Source of the DNA: Sarcophilus harrisii
Lineage: Eukaryota; Chordata; Mammalia; Dasyuromorphia; Dasyuridae
DNA length: 64,000 bases
Assembly (NCBI RefSeq): GCF_902635505.1
Contig: NC_045430.1
Location: forward strand, 111,907,425 to 111,971,424
Reading direction: 5' to 3'
Part shown: one piece after another, positions 35,834 to 48,665 of the stretch
Layout: the number at the start of each line of letters is the position of its first letter
Position numbering within the stretch: position 1 is the stretch's first letter
Translations under genes and position numbers: made by a program
Notes under the pieces: generated by a model
Database searches by the model: none
What the model was told of the DNA's origin: nothing
What the model saw: only the letters and a program-made list of their open reading frames with translations

Positions 35834-36072
35834 TGCTTTGTGATGCAGTGGATAGAGCACTGGGCTTAGAGTCAGGAAGCACTGAATTCAAATCCAGACT
35901 CAGGTATTTACTAGCTATGTGATCCTGGCCAAATAACTTAACCCTTTTTGCCTTAGTTTCTTCATCTGTAAAATGAGCTGGAGAAGGAAATGGCAAATTA
36001 TCTTTGCCAAGAAACCCTCAAAGAGGGTCATGAAAAGTTGAACATGATTAAGATGACTGGATGACAATAAAA
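35834..36072 (+). mobile_element. CORE-SINE with RTE-like tail (MAR1-type)
   Basis: The best-kept SINE of the window, in MGST1 intron 2, sense. It has the tRNA-like head 'tgatgcagtggatagagcac', B box 'gaattcaaatcc', core 'agctatgtgatcctggc' and 'tcatctgtaaaatgagctgg', and tail 'gaacatgattaagatgactg'. It lies about 320 bp upstream of exon 3. Confidence 0.8.
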
Positions 36073-36394
36073 TACTATTTGAGATACATAGGAATGTGGC
36101 TGAATTTTTACTGAATTGCTCAATCTTAAGCTTTGTCTAATGCATATAATAAATTATTCTAAGTAAGCTGTGAATTCTCTAAAACTGACTCTCTCCTTAA
36201 TTTATTGCATTCTTTTAGACATTTTTATTTACTTATGTTTGTTTTTTAAATCTTTTATTATAGTTACATTTATGACATCGACCTTTTTTATCTCATGAAA
36301 TAGTGGTTTATTTTACGTAGTGAATAAAACTCACATTTTCATTAAATATTTCTCCATGTTTGACATTGTATGTGTTTATGTGTGTTTGGAATAG

Positions 36395-36489
36395 GCTTAT
36401 GCCAATCCAGAAGATGCCCTAGCCTCAGGTAAAGGGGAGAATGCTAAGAAGTTTCTTCGGACAGATGATAGAGTTGAACGTGTACGCAG
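36395..36489 (+). CDS. MGST1: MGST1 coding exon 3 (residues 43-74, redox loop)
   Basis: These 95 nt encode the loop between membrane helices 1 and 2: ANPEDALASGKGENAK, then LRTDDRVERVR and two bases of the Arg74 codon. The GKGENAKK and RTDDRVERVRR stretches are MGST1 hallmarks, and Arg73 and Arg74 belong to the GSH site. Residue 50 is Ala (codon GCC), whereas human and rat have Cys there (often called Cys49), the residue modified by N-ethylmaleimide and peroxynitrite to activate the enzyme. The donor CAG/gtaagt is ideal. The acceptor is preceded by a TG-rich rather than a C/T-rich tract. The exon is too short and too spliced to appear as one open frame, and was found by translating across the junctions. 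Confidence 0.93.
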
Positions 36490-37639
36490 GTAAGTTAATA
36501 TTTCTTAAAAACTGTTATTGTTGGAAAAAGGCTGAAATAGTAATGTGAATCCCAACAAGACTTTACATCCTAGAGGCTCTACATTACCTACTCTAAGGCT
36601 GTCAATTCAAAGTAGGAATCAAAGTGTTAGAAACCTGAAAGTCTCCATATTTTGATAAATTTGATGAACCTGTTATTCCATTGCTATGTACACTCTATTG
36701 AATGACCCTCCCCTCCCAACACATTAATGCTGTTTTATTTTATGCCATTCTTGTCTTTGACTTTATATAGGCCTTCTATGGGGAAATACACCTAAAACAT
36801 TTGAAGTCTTGGTTCTCTTAATGCTATATAGCAATCAACTTCACAGATATTTTATCAACTACTATTACTCACTATTGCTAAATAATCATTCTATCTTCTT
36901 ATCCAGTAATTGTTACTGTTCATTGTTTCATTCATGTCAATCTTTGTGATCCCATTTGGGATTTTTTTTTTTGGCAAAGATATTGTTGCCATTTCTTCTT
37001 CAGCTCATTTTATAAATGAAGAACTAAGACCAACAGAATTGTGACATGTCACACAGGTAGTGTGTCCAATGAATCTGAATTTGAGTCTTTCTGACTCCAT
37101 ATCCAGCATTCTACTGTGCCATATAGTTATAATATACAATGTAGATACAATATAAATGTAGATGTAGATATAGAGCTTGAAGGGACTTCAGAGGTCATAT
37201 GGTAAAATTTTCTAATTTTATGGATGAGGAAAGTGAGACCCTGGGAGGTTAATAGATTTCCCCAAGACTTACAAGAAGCAAACATCTCTCTGATAACATT
37301 TTTTATACCATTTCTCTTATACAATTCTTGGCTGGTAATGTTATAGCCTTCTCATGTCCATTCTGTATTTTTCCATAATCTTCATACAATATTAGTTACC
37401 GTTAGTATATATTTCAGCAAAATTTATAGAAGTGCTTTCTTAAGCGTTAGAAGGCACTAGTTTTCATAAGGAAAATATGAAAAGCAAAGAGAAGAAAGCC
37501 AGATTAAAAAAACCCAGTCAATTTCTTTAGATTGTCTCCTTTTTCATTTTTTGGAGGTTAAAAATAAACTAAAAAATGTGAAGAAATGGAGAATAGAGTT
37601 GTTATTCCCAATTTATAAACTGTAACCAACAGTTGTCTA
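36490..37639. other. MGST1: MGST1 intron 3, first part
   Basis: It holds a reversed CORE-SINE (36912-37126) and a CR1-like relic with 'cttgaagggacttcagaggt' at about 37160-37290. The rest is unassigned. Confidence 0.5.
36912..37126 (-). mobile_element. CORE-SINE with RTE-like tail, reversed
   Basis: 'tttgtgatcccatttgggat', then 'atttcttcttcagctcattt' and 'ttctgactccatatccagca', is the reversed order tail-core-head. Confidence 0.65.
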
Positions 37640-40090
37640 TATATTTGAAGGGCTGGCTTTATCAGAGATATTTTCTATAAAGAGTATTTTTTAGCTTTCT
37701 GTTTCACTTTTAATCTTGGTTACATTGGTTTTATTTGAACAAAAACTTTTTATTTCAATATAATCAAGGTTATCTGTTTTACATTTTATAATGTAATTTG
37801 GTCATGAATTCTTCCCTTCCCCATGAATCTGACATGTTAACTATTCCTTGCTTTTCTAATTTGCTTGTGGTATCACCCTTTATATCTAAGTCATGAACCC
37901 ATTTTGATCCTATTTTGGTATTTGCTGTAAGATGTTGGTCTACACCTAGTATGTGTCCTATTGTTTTCCAGTTTTCCTAAGAGCTTTCAAATAGTGTGAT
38001 CTTATCCCAAAGGCTGAAGTCTTTGGATTTATAAAGCACTTTGTTACTATGGTCATGAATTATTATGTCTTGTATACTTATACTATTCCACTGATCCATC
38101 ACTCTATTTCTTTCTCGGCTTGTATTACATAATTTTGATGATTACTGTTGAGACCTGGTTCTGCTGGCCCCTTTTCCTTTGTTTCCAATCTCTTGCATTT
38201 ATTCAGTGTGTGTCTCTCAGCTTCAAGTGTGTTACTTATAAACATTTTGTAACATTCTTGTTTTTGATCTACTCTGCTGTTATCTGCTTCCTTTTTATGG
38301 GAAAGTTCATAATTCATAGGTACTGTATATTTCCATCCATCCTAATTTTCCTCCTGTTTCTTCTCTCTCTTTTTTTCACTCTTTCCCTCCTCACCATTGT
38401 TTTGTTTTTGTTTATCACCTCCCCTAATCTTCCCTATTTTCGTCAGTCCCTGCCCTCCCATCCCCTCCTTTATTTAATGTTCTCCCTTCCTATTTTCCTG
38501 TCAGGTGAAATAGATTTCTATTTTTAACATGGTATATTATGTGTACATTCAACTTGAGTATATTATTCCCTCTTTGAATTAATACTGATAGTAATAAGAT
38601 TCAAATGATACCCATCATCCACTATTCCATCTTCTTCTCCACTGTAATAGGTCATTTATTCCTCTTTGTGTGAAATAATTTACTCCCATTCTACCTTTCC
38701 CTTTTTTCCACACCCAGTATCCTCCTCTTTTTCATTATCTTAATAACTTTTATGTCATTCCCTCAAATTCAGCTTATACTTGTACTCTCTGTCTAGGTAT
38801 ATTTTTTCTAGCTATACTATTAATTGTACAATTTTATTAGTATTATCTTCCCGTATAGGGATGAGAACAGATTAGCTCTGTTGAATCCCTTATGTTTTAT
38901 TCTTTTTACCTGTTTATGCTTCTTTTGGATCATGATATTGGAGATCAATTTTTTTTTTTTAAATTTTGGTCTTCTTGTGAAAGCTTGAAATTTATTAAAT
39001 GATCATTTTTTTTTTTTTTTACCTTGACACATTATGCTTAATTTAGCTTAGTTCCTTTGCCTTCTGGAATAACATGTTCCATGACCTCCAGTCTTTTAAT
39101 GTTACACTTGCTAAATCTTATGTAATCCTGATTGTGACTTCCTCATATTTAAATTGTTTCTTCTGGCCACTTTCTTGCTTTTTGCCTTGACCTGATAGTT
39201 CTAAAATTTGGCAATGTTCCTTTGGAGTTTTGATTTTCAAATCATTTTCCTGAGGTGATTTTTATATTTTTCATTGTCTATTTTGCCTTCTATTTCCAGG
39301 ATATCAGGGCAGTTTTCCTTTCTAATTCCTTGAAAGATCCCAGGTTCCCTTTTGATTATGGCTTTCACATAGTCCACTTATTCTCACATTGTCTCTCATG
39401 AATTTATTTTCCAAGTCAGTATTTTTCCCCATTAAGTACTTTACACTTTTTTCTATTTTTTCATTCTTTTGAATTTGTGTGTTTGAATGAATCAATAGCT
39501 TCCATTTGTCCAATTCTACCTTTTAAATAATTATTTTCCTCAATTATTGTTCCTTTTTATTTAGTCAATAGTATTTTTAAGTAGTTATTTTCTTCAGTGG
39601 ATTTTTGTATCTTCTTTTCCATTTGGCCAATTCTACTTTTCAAGAAGTTGTTTTCTTTTTTCAAGTTATAGACAGACTCTTTTCATAATTCTCTTGTATC
39701 ACTGTCATCTGTTTTCCCAATTTTTATTCTACTTCTCTTCTATAATTTTTAAGATCCTTTTTGATTCTTATCCTGGACTGCATTCCCCTTTTACCAAAGT
39801 GAGATAGACTTTTCCTGACAATCTTACAAATTTCTTTGGCTCAAAGAATGTTTCACCCTGTCTTTTTGCTGGTTCTGCTATTCCAGGATGTGTTCTGGGA
39901 TATTATTTTATGGTTATTTGGAAGTATGTACTTATGAAAGAGTTAAAAACAATTTACTTCTTCCTATATTATCTTGGTTCCTGGAAGTGTCTCACTTCCT
40001 ATTCTTTAGGGAATATCAAAATCTATTTTTCCTCCTCTTTCTCCTGTTCCATGTTCTATTTCTTCTAATGTATACCCATTTATGAAAGTG
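37640..40090 (-). mobile_element. L1 LINE, reversed, internally deleted
   Basis: From left to right the + strand shows reversed ORF2 3' part (37690-38125: 'tggttttatttgaacaaaaa', 'catgaacccattttgatcct'), then reversed ORF2 5' and inter-ORF sequence, then reversed ORF1 (about 39250-39800). The middle of ORF2 is missing. The 135-residue + frame at 38120-38527 is the antisense shadow of this element. It lies in MGST1 intron 3, opposite to the gene. Confidence 0.75.
39322..39513 (-). pseudogene. L1 ORF1 fragment
   Basis: The 63-residue frame includes LENKFMRDNVRISGLCESHN, the junction of coiled coil and RRM in L1 ORF1p, where NIRI-GL-ES is typical. It is a remnant of the antisense L1. Confidence 0.7.
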
Positions 40091-41919
40091 GCTGAGATAT
40101 CTTCAAAATTTAAAGCTGCTGTTTTCTTTATATATTTGAACTATTAAGATGTTTCATATGCATCAATATCATAAAAACACATTTAGTTTTGTAGGGAATA
40201 ATTAAAATAGAAAATAGTATATACATTTTTCAAAAGATTAACTTGTGAGCCCCCATCTATAATTCAAAATGAAGGAGATAAAAGTCCCATTCTTCCCTGC
40301 CCTAGTTTAAACACATTATCTTGAGTTTATGGTGTGTACAACATTTCAGGAAGAACATTAACAGAATTGGTGTGAGACAAGGGTAACCTAGTCTGAAAGA
40401 ATAATCAGAAAGGATAACCAGAATGAGGAGTCTTAAAACAATACCATACAATCTAAAGTTGAAATGACTTGTTTCATTTATCTACATAAGATATTTAATC
40501 TACATTTAATCTACATAAGAGAAGATGAAGGTAGATATAATAACTGAATGCAAATAACTGAAGATTGTTTGATAGAAGATTTAATAAATTTATTTTCCTG
40601 AGACTCAGAGGACAGGATTGGGAAACAATAGATAGAGAAGACAAGAGTAAAGTTTTCAGATTAAAAAAAAATGATTTTAATAAATTATGTGTTCTTTGAT
40701 TTGAGACATCTTAAAAAGAACTCTAAATGATCACCTGTCAAGTATATTGCAGAGCATATTTATACTTCAGTTTGAAGTTGTGCTCAGTGACCTTTGATTT
40801 GCTTCTAACTTTGAGTCTAAAGTTTTATGATTTAATTCAAAATCAGTAGTCAATATTTCTGCTTAAGATAGTGGTACGATAGGTTCTAGAGAAGTCATAT
40901 AAATTCCAGCAAAGACCTAGGCATCAAAGATAAGGCAACCAGATAACAGAAATCCAAAACATAAAAACAAGAAACAAAAGACACAGTCAGGTCATAGATT
41001 CCAATACAATCACGGTAAGCAATTATTCAGTTTGCAGGCTTCCAAAGCACTATTTTTCAGAAGCCGAGATGGGGGATATGGAATAGTGGGATTGGGGGTG
41101 TGGATGGGTAAGGAAATTCAAAGTATTTGGACAAGGAGTTTTGTAGAAAGGGCAGCACTCCAACATGAAATATTTCAGGAGGTCCTAATGACAACACTGA
41201 ACTTGGCCAATTCATAGGTCTTGAAACCCAATGGTCTGAGCATAGACTACGAGAGTTAGAAACCAGCAATAGGACTCTAAAGAACTGAAATCTGAACAAA
41301 GCAGGGACTGATTTCTTTACCTTCCCCTCTTCCAAAGGGATGGAAATAGCAGTCTGGCTCTCAGTCCCCAATCAGTAAATAAAGCTGGAAATATGACTAA
41401 ATAAAAAGATACTAAATATCATCAAGAAATAGTATGGTTCAAGAGATGTCAGAAATAAAACAAAGAATATAGAAGCATATATCTAGAGTTGGAAAGCATC
41501 TCAGTACAATCATATAATTTTACACATGGAAACTATGGCTTGCATAAATTTCCACAAGGAGAAAGTATCACTGACTGTGTTTGGATTTAATGTATGGATG
41601 TTTTAAGTAGTCAGATTTAAGACTTATGTTTGGAAAAACTTTTTTAACAAGTAGAAATAGGCTGTCCAATGATGTAGTAAGCTTCAATTAACCAGATGTT
41701 TCATTTGGAGGTTGAAGGCTCAAACGTTGTAGAGCAGTGATATCAAACTCAAATAGAAACAGATTCCTAAAGGCTGCATATTTACTTGGAAAACCAGAAA
41801 TTAACATTATCTATATTGTATTTTATTTTGTTCAGTGTTTTCCAATTACATTGTAATCTGGTTCAAGATAGTTTGGTTCCTTTGTTGAAAAGAGGGCTCC
41901 TATTTAAGAATGTTAGATT
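40091..41919. other. MGST1: MGST1 intron 3, mostly unassigned
   Basis: No named element covers most of this 1.8 kb. A small CR1-like piece lies near 41480-41560. The 104-residue minus frame at 41057-41371 has no known domain, transmembrane or signal pattern, and no splice evidence. Confidence 0.4.
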
Positions 41920-43230
41920 AGATTAATTATCCCCAATTGACAAATGGTCAAAGGATATGAACAATTTTCAGATGATAAAATTAAAGTCATTTATAGTTAT
42001 ATGAAAAAAATGATCCAAATCACTATTGATTAAAGAAATGCAAATTAAAATAACTCTTAGGTACCAACTCACACTTCTCAGATTGGCTAAGATGATAGGA
42101 AAAGATAATGATAAATGTTGGAGGGGATGTGGGAAAACTGCAACACTAATGAATTGTGAAATGATCTAACCATTCTGGAAAGCAATTTGGAACTATGCCC
42201 AAAGGGCTATAAAGCTGTGCATCCCTTTGACTCAGAAGTGCCAGTACTGGATCTGTATCCCAAGGAAAACTTAAAGGAGGGAAAAGGAGCCACATGTGCA
42301 AAAAAAAAAAAAAATAGCAGCTCTTTTTGGGGTAGAAAAGAATTGGAAAATTAGCAGATGCCCATCAGTTTGGGGAATGGCTGAACAAATTATGGTATAT
42401 GAAGGTAATGGAATATTATTGTTCTGTAAAAATGATAAACAAGCTGATTTTAGAAAAGCTAGGCAATATTTACATGAACTGATGCTGAGCAAAACAAGCA
42501 GAATCAGGAATACATTGTACACAAGAACAGCACGAATGTACAATGTTCAACTATTCAAAGACTTGGTTCTTCTCAGTGATTCAGATATACAAAGCAAACC
42601 CAATAAACTTTGGACAGAAATGCCATCTACATCCCGAAAAAGAACTAAGACAACTGAATGTAAATCAACACATGTTATGTTCACTTCTTTTTTCAGTTTT
42701 ATTAATCTCTTTCATGGTTTTTTGTAGAGGGCCAGAACTCTGGAGAAATATACTTGAAACAAGGATAATTACAACAAGGTGTTAACCTGGTGGAATTGAT
42801 GAGATGATGGTTCTCTAGTTTACATATCCTTAGTATTAGCATGGTGATGTAATGGTTCTCTAGTTCACACATGCTTAATGTGCTGTAATGATGTAATTGT
42901 AATAGGGTATTTAAGGGCTGAGAAGATTAGAAATGAGACATTCCATCTTTGACTATCCTCCTGGCGGCTCTCCACTAAGATCATGACTGGGCCAGACTGG
43001 GCCAGACTGTGACAGACAAGAGACTGTGAAGGAGACAATAAAGACTTTAGATTCTATTCCTGTCTATCCTCATGGTAACTATCCTGCTGAGACTAAGGCC
43101 TGTCCAAAGGACCTCCGGAAAGCTAGCCCTGACATTACAGTTTTTCCCTTTTGCTATGATTTTTCTCTTCCAACATGATTCATAAAGTAATGTGTATTAA
43201 AAATAAATTTACCAGGAAAAACAGATTTAA
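41920..43230 (+). mobile_element. 5'-truncated L1 LINE, split by a solo LTR
   Basis: The copy starts near 'caattgacaaatggtcaaag' and runs through the ORF2 C-terminal region. It resumes after the LTR with 'cccttttgctatgatttttc' and 'aaataaatttaccagg'. The frames at 42296-42727 include FRKARQYLHELMLSKTSRIR, the end of L1 ORF2. It lies in MGST1 intron 3, same sense. Confidence 0.75.
42723..43139 (+). mobile_element. ERV solo LTR (LTR family A), + strand, inside L1
   Basis: A 417-bp element begins TGTAGAGGGCCAGAACTCTGG and ends GACATTACA, with a perfect 6-bp target duplication GTTTTT (42717-42722 and 43140-43145). A TATA-like GGGTATTTAAGG is near 42906 and AATAAA at 43037-43042. It is clearly related to 18982-19350 and lies sense in MGST1 intron 3. 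Confidence 0.85.
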
Positions 43231-44799
43231 TTATCTCTTAAATTTTTTCCAATTTTGAGATTGTATAAAATCAATTCTTGAGTTGGACATTCAAGAGTAA
43301 AATGAAAAGGAAAAAGGATAAATGAAAGTAAAATTTGAAAGACTTGGTCTTTCAAATATTTTGGACAAATAAAGAGAAAGACAAATGGTATTCTAGGTAA
43401 ATAGAATTACCCAAGACTTGTAGTCAATAATGATAATGACCATTTATGGGATAATAATTAGGTTCTATTGGCTGAAATAAAGACAAAACTGACATAAGTC
43501 AGATGGGGCAAAGATGTCTAGAAAGTAAGAGAGGAATATAACTTTTTTCAATAGGTATTGGTTTTTTGTCAGAGGTCTTTGTGGAGGTGAATGAGAAAAG
43601 AAAGATTGTTTCCAGGAAGACTGTAGAGATTACCTAAAGACAATATGATATGGAAAATACTGGACAGTTTGGGAGAAAGGCATATCTAAGTTCACATAAT
43701 ACATACTAATTGTGTGACTAAGGATACATACTTCATCTCTTATTTTCCTGGGCAATTAAGATTATAAATTGCAATAAAGTTATTACCCTTTATAGGTGGG
43801 AGGAAGTTACTCCATATTAGTCTTCCTTCCAAAGTAGATGGATAGATAGATAGATAAATGGAGATCAACTTCAGAGGAATATGAATGATAATTCTGAGAT
43901 TAGGATTAGTAGAAGTCCATGAAAAAAAGGATTTGTTACAATAAATAGGTAATAAATGTCTGGGTTATGGTGAGAGTAGTAGAAATAGAAAGGACTAGAG
44001 GTCTATGAGGGACATTATAAAAGATGAATTAATAGAATATGGTAACAGATTAGAAATAAGAGTTGAAGGGAAAGAAAGAATCAAACATAAGCCTGAGATT
44101 TCGAGAGACTAAAATAATACTATTATTGATAGAAATAAGAGAGTTTATATCAGAAGCAAGTTTTTCAGAGAAGATGATATGCTCTACCCCACCCCCCACC
44201 CCAAGGTTCCTTTTGTTTCTACTTCAGCAAGCATATTAAAGAAACATGACCTAAGAATACAATAACTCTGTGTTGTTTGTCTTGTCTATACTTCCCAGCA
44301 AGGAATAATCAATAATCACCATTCTTTTTTTCTCCTGACTATTATTGTACTAATTCTTACTTTATAATACTTATGGATTGATGTTAGCATTTCTTGGAAC
44401 AAAATAAATGACTTCCTCCAAATATCTAGTTTTCTCTTTTATAGGAAGTGTCCTAAACATACATTATATTTGAAATATTCATTCTTTTTTTTTTTTTTTA
44501 ACAATTTCTTCTATTACATTTCCCCTCCAATGTTTAAATTTCCTATAACTGGTAATATTTTTTCTTTTTTAAATTCTACTTATTTTGCTTTCTCCTTGAT
44601 GATTCTTTTCCATGCTTTCAAAAAAAAAAAAAAAAAACAATCTATACTCTCTTAAAGACTTGAAAATATAAAAATGATTCTTCCTGATACTTTTTTCTCT
44701 AGAATTTATAACAAGTTGATTATTATGTAACATTACTGTAACAAACTCTTTCAAAAGCAAAATCCTTGCTTTCCATAATTACTAAAAATCTAAACTCTT
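43231..44799. other. MGST1: MGST1 intron 3, unassigned with L2 relic
   Basis: A worn reversed L2 piece is at about 43870-44190, a MIR-like trace near 43690-43760, a T-run near 44487-44499 and an A-run of about 18 at 44620-44637. No coding signal was found. Confidence 0.45.
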
Positions 44800-47685
44800 T
44801 TTCTTTTTAAAAATATTTTTATTTATTTCATTAAATATTTCCCAAATACATGAAAAAATTTAACATTCATTAAAAAATGAATTTCAAATTCGCTCCCTTT
44901 CTATCCTCTGGAGAAAACAACTTGATGTCAACTGTACACATTAAGTCATACAAATTATATTCCCATATTATACATGTTGTCTAAGAAAAATAGGTGAAAA
45001 GATACAATTTTTTAAGTTTAAAAAGTATGCCTTAATTTGCCTTCAGAATTTATCCATTCTCATTCTGGAGATGTATAGTTTTTTTCATCATGTATCCTGT
45101 GGAATTGTCTTAATCAGAGTAGCTGTCTTTCACATCTTTACAATACTGCTATTACTATGTACAGTATTCTTCTGGTTCTACTCCCTTCACTCTTCATAAG
45201 TTCATATAAGTCTTTCCAGATTCTTATAAAACCATCCTGCTCATCCTTTTTTATTGAGTAATAGTGTTCCATCACAATTATATGCAATAGTTTGGTCAGT
45301 CATTTTGCCAGGGATGATCATCCCTTTGATTTCCAATTTTTCTCTACTATAGAAAGAGCTGTTATAAATAGTCTTGCCCAAATAGATTCTTTTCAATTTT
45401 CTTTGTTATCTTTGAGATACAGACCTAGTAGTGGCATTTCTGGGTCAAAGAATATTCACAGTTTTATAGCATTTGGGGAATAATTCTAAATTGTTTTCTA
45501 TAATGGTTATATTAGTTCACAACTCTACCAATAGTACCAATTTTTCAAATCTTCTCCAATATTGTAATTTTCCCGTTTTGCTGCATTAGCCAATCTGATA
45601 AGTGTGAAGTGGCAGCTTAAAGTTGTTTTATTTTGCATTTTTCTAATTATTGGTCATTTAGCACATTTTTCCCCATTTGACTATTGATAGCTTTGAGTTC
45701 TTCTGAAAACTGCCCATTCATGTCTTTTGAACATTTATGAATTAGGAAATGACTGATTCTCCATATATTTAAGAAATACTGCTTTTAACAGAGAAACTTG
45801 CTGTAAAATTGTTACTTTCTGGTTTTCTGTCTAGTTTTGACTACATTAGTTCTTTTGTGTGAAAAATTTTTATAATTTCAATTTTTTTTTCATTTCACTT
45901 ACTATGAATCTCTCATAACTCTTTAATATAATAGAAATAAATTATTTTCTTATCTATAGACTTGACAGATACAATTTTCCAAGCTTCCTTAATTTACTCA
46001 TGTCTAAATCATTTATCCTTTTTAATCCATTTTGGTACACAGTGTTGTTTCTGCCTTGTTGGTTTTTGCCTTATTTCTGCCAAACTGTTTTTTTTCTTTC
46101 CCAGCAATTTATTTTGTCAAATGGTTAGTCTTTACCTTAAAACCTTGATTCTTTGAGTTTATCAAATACTAGATTACTATGCTTATTTACTATTCTGTAT
46201 TGTTTATCAAATCTTTTCTACCAATCTACTATTCTATTTCTTAGCCAGTACCAAATTGTTTTGATAATTGAAACTGTGTAATATAGGTTGAAATCTGGGA
46301 ATTGCTTCATTCACATTTCTTTCATTTATTCCATGGGTATTCTTGATTATTTTGTTCTTTCAGAAGAATTTAAAAAACAATTTTAGCTCATCCAATATAC
46401 TTAGACTGTCTGTTCTATAGGTATATAATAAAGCAAAATAATTCCTAGTAATTTCTTTAATTTTATCTTAGTAATGCATTCACTCTTCATTATTAATATT
46501 GGTGCTTTGGTTTTCTTTTAAAAATGAAATTAACAAATAGTTTTTTAATTTTTTTTCACAAACTCAGTTTCTACTTTTGCTAATTATTTTATACTTTCAA
46601 TTTTGTTAATTTCTTCTTTGATTTTCAAGCTTTTTACTTTGGCATTTAATTGAGAATTTTAAATTTGTAGCTTTTTTCTAGTTTTTTTTTTTAAGTTTCT
46701 CTCTCTCTCTCTCTCTAAATGTACATATCAGAAACTTAACATTTCTCCTAAGTACTGTTTTGACTGCATCCCACAAACTTTTCTATCTTGTCTCAACATA
46801 GCTATTGTCTTGAATGAAAAGATTGATTGTTTCTATGACTTGTACTTTGATGCACTCATTCTTTAGAATTAGATTATGTAGTTTATAATTAATTTTAAAT
46901 CTATATTTCCACAGAACTTTACTGAAGTAATTTTATTGTATCTTGGTCTGAAAAGGGTCATTTAATATTTCTGCTTTTTTTGTATTTGGTTTTGAAGTTT
47001 TTATGCTCTAATCAATGATCAGTTTTTGTGAAGGTAGAAAAAAAAGTATACTCATTTCTATTTCTATTCGGTTTTCTCCAGAGGTCTATCATAGATAACT
47101 TTTCTAAGATTCTGTTATTTCCTTAACTTTTTTCCTTATTTATTTTGTGGTTAGATTTATCTAGTTCTGAGAGGGGTGAGTTGAGGTTCTCTATAGTATA
47201 GTTTTATTCTCTGTTTCCTTTTATGACTCATTTAACTTTTCCTTTAAGAATATGGATGTTATTCCACTTGGTGAATATTTATTTAGTATTGACATTGATT
47301 TATTTTCTGTGATGCTTTTTTTTTTTTGTAAGATGTTTTCTGGCTCATCCGTTTTAATTGGGTCAATTTCTGCTTTTGCTTTGTGGGAGACATTTTGTTA
47401 CCCCGCCTTTTGATGTTAGTAGAATCTCAATAGACTCTACTGCTTTTAACTATGCATTCATTTCTCTATTTCAAGCATGTTTCTTGTAAACATTATATTG
47501 TTGGATTTTGGTTTCCAATCCATTCTGTTACTAACTTCTATAGTATATTAAGCCCATTCACATGTACAGTTCTGGATATCAACTGTATGTTGCCTTACCT
47601 TAGTTCTTATATTTATTCTTCTAAGTCTCCTTTTTATCCTGTTCCTCCCCTAAAGTGTGTTTTGCTTTCTGTGATTGGAAAATGC

Positions 47686-48012
47686 CAATCATATCCAGAA
47701 AGAGAACTATGGAGATTGAATGTGGATTAAAGCATAGTATTTTCACCTTTTTGTTTGTTTGTATGTTTATTTCTTTCTTTCTCATATTTTCCCCCTTTTG
47801 GTCTGATTTTTCTTGCACAACATGATAAATGTGGAAATACATTTAGAAGAATTGCATACATTTAACCTATATTGGATTGCTTGCTGGGCTGGAGAAAGGG
47901 TAGGTAGGGGAAGAGGGACAAAAATTTGTAACACAAGATTTTGCAAAGGTGAATGTTGAAAATCATCTTTGCATATATTTGGGAAAATAAAATATTATTA
48001 AAATTAAAAAAT
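47686..48012 (+). mobile_element. L1 3' end nested in the reversed L1
   Basis: 'tatccagaaagagaactatg', 'ttggattgcttgctgggct', 'ttgtaacacaagattttgca' and 'ggaaaataaaatattatta' is a forward L1 3' end. The reversed host L1 continues on both sides. Confidence 0.75.
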
Positions 48013-48665
48013 AGATATAAAAGCTCTTCCTAGTTCACCTTTTTTATGGGATATAATTTCCCTATTCTTCCTCTCCCTTCATCTCCCTTCTTCCAGGGGA
48101 TCTCTCTTTTTTCCCCATTCAGACTTTTTTTTAAACATTATCCCATTATCTCTGTCCATATAGAATCCTTCAAACTTCTCTAATAATAAATTTCTTAAAC
48201 ATTAATATATTATTTTCCCATAGAGAAATATAATCAGTTTAACCTTATTGAATCCCTTACTATATTTCTTTTTATCTTTACTTTTTTATGCTTCTCTTGA
48301 ATCTTGTATATAAAGTCATATTTTCTGTTCAGTTCTGATCTTTTTTATCAGTAATTCTTGAAAGCCCTTTATTTCATTTAATATCCATTTTTCCCCTTGA
48401 AAGATTATACTCAGTTTTGCTGGATAACACTCTGAGCTCTTTTGCCTTCAAGAATATTATATTCTAAACCCCCCATTCCTTTACCATGGTAATTGCAAAA
48501 CCATGTATAATTTAGACTATGACTTCATGATATCTGAACAGCTTTTTTTTTTCCTAGATGTTTTCCTGGCTTGTGTTTGAAACTTTTTTTTTTCCTCAAA
48601 AATTCTTGGGAATGTTCATGTTGGAATTTCTTTCAGATCTCTTTCAACTTTTTTTTGCCTTCATA

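Noticed and set aside
38120-38527. 135-residue open frame on the + strand, hydrophobic
   Set aside because: It is the antisense reading of a reversed L1 (37640-40090). The hydrophobic look comes from T- and C-rich L1 antisense sequence.
41057-41371. 104-residue minus-strand frame in MGST1 intron 3
   Set aside because: No recognisable family, signal or splice sites. Frames of this length are expected by chance in 64 kb.
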